DNA of 64,000 nucleotides. Origin: Mediannikoviicoccus sp037890055 (GTDB lineage Bacteria; Bacillota; Clostridia; Tissierellales; Peptoniphilaceae). Below are positions 61,789 to 64,000 of this stretch, in pieces. How positions within the stretch are numbered: position 1 is the first letter of the stretch; each line of letters starts with the position of its first letter. Position numbers and translations under genes: made by a program. Below the pieces are notes generated by a model. It made no database searches, was not told the origin of the DNA, and worked only from the letters and a program-made list of their open reading frames with translations. Location: NCBI GenBank assembly GCA_037890055.1, contig JBBKBD010000001.1, one strand, 5' to 3'.

Positions 61789-62490
61789 TTAAATATTAAA
61801 AATATATTCATCTCCCATGCGTAGATTATCCTCTTTAATAATCTTCCCATGTTTTAGTATTAAAACTAATCCACAAGTCTTATCCCTTAGATAAAGTAAA
61901 ATTGGTTTATCTAATATTTCAGAAAATTTTAAAAAATCTCTTTTTCTTTCTTCAAACCCCTCTTTACTTAAAACTCCATTACAGCAAAACAAATCTACTT
62001 CTGCGTCCATATTTATAAGTTTTGATAAGTTTGATTCATCTACCAAGTCAAAATAAGTTAAAACACCAACTTCTTTGCCTTTAAACTTAAAGCTATAGAG
62101 TTTCTCCCCTTCGCGGTAGTCTGCACATGCATTTCCCACTTTCCAAGTAGTAGAGTTTGTTCTATAGTTTATTATTTCTTTTCCATTTTTTCCAAGTACA
62201 ATATAAGAGTTATAAAGGCCACCTTTAAAGTTTTCGCGGTATCCTAGTCCAATAGCCATGTCTTTTTCTTTTAATGCATCTTTTATACTTGCAATTTCGA
62301 TGCTATTTTTAAATCTAGCAATTTCCACATCGGATTTATATTCAAAGTTAAATGAATCAAAGCCCTGTAGAAAACCTTCATTAAATAAAATTAAATCTAC
62401 TTCTCTACCTTCCTCGATTTCTTGTAATATGACTTTTAAATTTTTTTGAATATCATTAGAATTTTCTCTAATTGGTATTTTTATAATCAT
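61789..62490 (-). CDS. Nitrilase-fold protein with lost catalytic residues
   Basis: The 233-residue protein reads like a carbon-nitrogen hydrolase: LILFNEGFLQGF with Glu38 in the place of the general base, GGLYNSYIVLG, INYR and GVLTYFDLV. In active members the Lys stands in a YRKxHL-like motif and the nucleophile Cys in GVLICYD-like sequence. Here Lys is Thr111 and Cys is Tyr146. The chain is also shorter than usual (about 260-280). So amidase activity is unlikely; it may be a binding or scaffold protein. Its ATG overlaps the upstream DUF2156 stop (ATGA). Confidence 0.75.
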   Translation of the reverse strand: MIIKIPIRENSNDIQKNLKVILQEIEEGREVDLILFNEGFLQGFDSFNFEYKSDVEIARFKNSIEIASIKDALKEKDMAIGLGYRENFKGGLYNSYIVLGKNGKEIINYRTNSTTWKVGNACADYREGEKLYSFKFKGKEVGVLTYFDLVDESNLSKLINMDAEVDLFCCNGVLSKEGFEERKRDFLKFSEILDKPILLYLRDKTCGLVLILKHGKIIKEDNLRMGDEYIFNI

Positions 62491-64000
62491 ATGTCGTCAC
62501 TTTCCTTAAACTCCTTGGCAAATTCTTCAAAGTAATTCTTTTCTTTTTCATTTCCAAATCCATATGCAACGTTAACCATCTTGATTAATGTATCTGGAAG
62601 TTGGAAGTCGTCTTTATATGCAAGGAACACTGAAGACCACTCTGGAGTGAATTTATCCTTAAATTTTCTAAGGCCTTGGAAACCATATATTTTATTTCCA
62701 TATTTGTAGGCAAGTTTTACTGTCTTTTCCTTATTGTTGGAATATAATTTATTTCCCACATTGGAAAGTGGTGCCACTCCTAAGTCAAATCTCTTGTAAC
62801 CTTGTTCCTTTGCCCAGTTTATTATGCTCAAAAACATCATGTCCATAATTCCATCTGGACCATCTTTTACATGTCTCATAAGGTCTATGGACATTGTTCC
62901 AGTTCCCTTTATAGGAAACATATTAGCAAATGCATATATCTTTTCATCGTCTTCAATTATAAAGATTGGTGCCTTTTGTAGGTATGCCTTATCAAAAAAT
63001 CCAATTGAAAACTGCATCTCTCTTCTCTTGCCCAACCACTCATCAGATATATCTTTTAACTTTTCTAAGAACTCGTCTGTGAATGGAGGCTCTGCAACTG
63101 TAAATCTCAAATTCAAAGTTTCCATAGAGTTTAGTGTTCTTCTAAGTATTTTAAACTTCTTTCCCGCCATGGAAAATGTTTCAAGATTTACCTGTGCATC
63201 CTCTCCCATTTTTAATAGTGAAAAACCTTGGTTAATAAAGTTTTCCAAATACTTTCCTGTTATTTGGAAGAAGACAACATCCATTTTATTTCTTGACGCC
63301 ATATATATAATTTCATCAAAGGCTTCATCAAAGTCCTCTTCTTTACCTGCCGGGTCTCCCAACACAAATATCTTGTCCTTGTATGGCCTATAAATGAACA
63401 TAACTGTGTTTTTGCTATTAATAAACATGTTCTTATCTCTTAGATAGAAAGAATGGGTGTTTGAAACGTAAGGATAATTTTCAAAAAATTCTTCAAACTC
63501 GTTAATATCATCTACACTAACTTGTTCAAACTCCATATATTTTCTTTCAACACCAAGAATGATTGAACAGATTGAAATTGCAATAATCGGTGGAAATAGT
63601 ACATGTATCAAGTTATTCTTTATAAAATGTAGACTAAACTTGTCCATTCCATAGAAGAAATTTACATGATTTTTAGCATTGTACACTATTATTCCCACAA
63701 AAAATGCACAAAATATAAAGGCAGATGCTTTTATAAATTTTCTTATGGAAATTCTCTCTGAAAGTCCATCAAAGTAATCTCTATTTATATATAGACCAAT
63801 TATTAACACCAAACAAATTGCCGTTTCCAAATATCCCTTGTCCATCTTGTAATATAGTATGGATATCATAATCAAAAGAAATATTACAAGTCTATGGGCA
63901 ACTTTAACTCTATTTTTAATTCCAGTTGAAAGAGCCATAAGCAAAAGACCACATATAAGTGTAAATCTTCTATTTAGAAGAAGTAGATAGTTTGGAAATA
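62487..64000 (-). CDS. DUF2156 (MprF-like lysyltransferase domain) membrane protein, 5' end outside window
   Basis: The C-terminal part (about the last 330 residues) matches DUF2156, the GNAT-like domain that in MprF transfers lysine from tRNA to phosphatidylglycerol: GDPAGKEEDF, KLRRTLN-like and YKRFDLGVAPLSNVG. The N-terminal part has five or so membrane helices. The frame stays open from 63944 to the window edge, and its translation (NYLLLLNRR and a further hydrophobic stretch) continues the membrane part. So the true start is outside; the TTG or ATG near 63944 is not the start. It may alter surface charge; that is inference. Confidence 0.88.
   Translation of the reverse strand, partial: FPNYLLLLNRRFTLICGLLLMALSTGIKNRVKVAHRLVIFLLIMISILYYKMDKGYLETAICLVLIIGLYINRDYFDGLSERISIRKFIKASAFIFCAFFVGIIVYNAKNHVNFFYGMDKFSLHFIKNNLIHVLFPPIIAISICSIILGVERKYMEFEQVSVDDINEFEEFFENYPYVSNTHSFYLRDKNMFINSKNTVMFIYRPYKDKIFVLGDPAGKEEDFDEAFDEIIYMASRNKMDVVFFQITGKYLENFINQGFSLLKMGEDAQVNLETFSMAGKKFKILRRTLNSMETLNLRFTVAEPPFTDEFLEKLKDISDEWLGKRREMQFSIGFFDKAYLQKAPIFIIEDDEKIYAFANMFPIKGTGTMSIDLMRHVKDGPDGIMDMMFLSIINWAKEQGYKRFDLGVAPLSNVGNKLYSNNKEKTVKLAYKYGNKIYGFQGLRKFKDKFTPEWSSVFLAYKDDFQLPDTLIKMVNVAYGFGNEKEKNYFEEFAKEFKESDDI

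Noticed and set aside
62824..63393. 189-residue plus-strand reading frame
   Set aside because: Antisense to the DUF2156 gene; no ribosome site and low-complexity serine-rich translation.
1..64000. Search for CRISPR arrays, insertion sequences, tRNA, rRNA and prophage genes
   Set aside because: No regularly spaced direct repeats, transposase motifs, tRNA-like cloverleaf or phage genes were seen by eye; a computed search could still find a small RNA.

Overview
The window is a 64 kb, gene-dense, AT-rich chromosomal stretch from a low-GC Gram-positive anaerobe. Several features point to the Firmicutes: strong GGAGG ribosome sites, an isoleucine-type T-box leader, AddAB instead of RecBCD, Rex, CvfB, YitT, DUF1292 and SpoIIM families, and lipoproteins with a Gram-positive lipobox. 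The gene content (serine dehydratase of the iron-sulfur type, branched-chain amino acid uptake, dipeptidases, a sodium-pump-like Nqr complex, no oxygen respiration genes) suits an amino-acid-fermenting anaerobic coccus of the Tissierellia/Peptoniphilaceae kind. That placement is inference, not proof. I found no rRNA, tRNA, CRISPR array, insertion sequence or prophage; this looks like core chromosome.

Layout. 1-1181: 5' part of a class A penicillin-binding protein (-). 1311-4177: operon yigZ-nadE-yebC-lgt (+). 16910 down to 4213: one tightly overlapped operon (-): RluA-type pseudouridine synthase, TGS-domain nucleoside kinase, ROK sugar kinase, addB, addA, response regulator, sensor kinase, large lipoprotein. 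16982-17425: small membrane-anchored MltG-like protein (+). 22417 down to 17483: promoter, isoleucine T-box, then livK-livH-livM-livG-livF (-). 23523 down to 22515: two small unknown genes. 25796-23566: HAD phosphatase, Bcp peroxiredoxin, YhcC-type radical SAM protein. 29251-25845: CvfB-like, PpiC-type isomerase, PepD, DUF1292 protein. 31768-29335: yitT-sdaAB-sdaAA. 36490-31908: DUF1893, a Rel-like synthetase homologue, an AcpS-NnrD fusion, alr and mazF. 36578-37081: ppa (+). 39717-37116: rex and an ABC-F ATPase (-). 39938-43324 (+): dppA, a probably very highly expressed unknown protein, spoIIM-like, aldehyde dehydrogenase. 47409-43355 (-): DUF3841 and a heterodimeric ABC exporter. 47562-51079 (+): MacB-like ABC system with a surface protein. 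52345-51115 (-): two unknowns. 52495-56396 (+): nqrBCDEF without nqrA. 56535-60081 (+): exported peptide, fused ABC permease and its ATPase. 61684-60107 (-): cation/proton antiporter. 64000-61789 (-): DUF2156 membrane protein (5' end outside) and a nitrilase-fold protein lacking its catalytic Cys and Lys.

How the genes fit together. Peptides and amino acids are taken up or cleaved (Liv, PepD, DppA), serine is deaminated to pyruvate (SdaAA/SdaAB), Rex senses NADH/NAD+, and the Nqr-like complex would couple electron transfer from NADH to sodium export. Cell-envelope genes recur (PBP, Lgt, Alr, DUF2156, MltG-like, SpoIIM, several ABC systems). Tandem TTGTAA repeats in front of the MacB-like operon look like a binding site for an OmpR/WalR-type response regulator.

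The most interesting items are the Nqr operon without NqrA or RnfB/RnfC, the AcpS-NnrD fusion without the epimerase domain, the Rel-like protein with a lost nucleotide-binding loop motif, the nitrilase-like pseudoenzyme, the highly expressed unknown protein at 40841-41332, and several mRNA-level signals (T-box, intercistronic GNRA hairpin, probable leaderless yitT).
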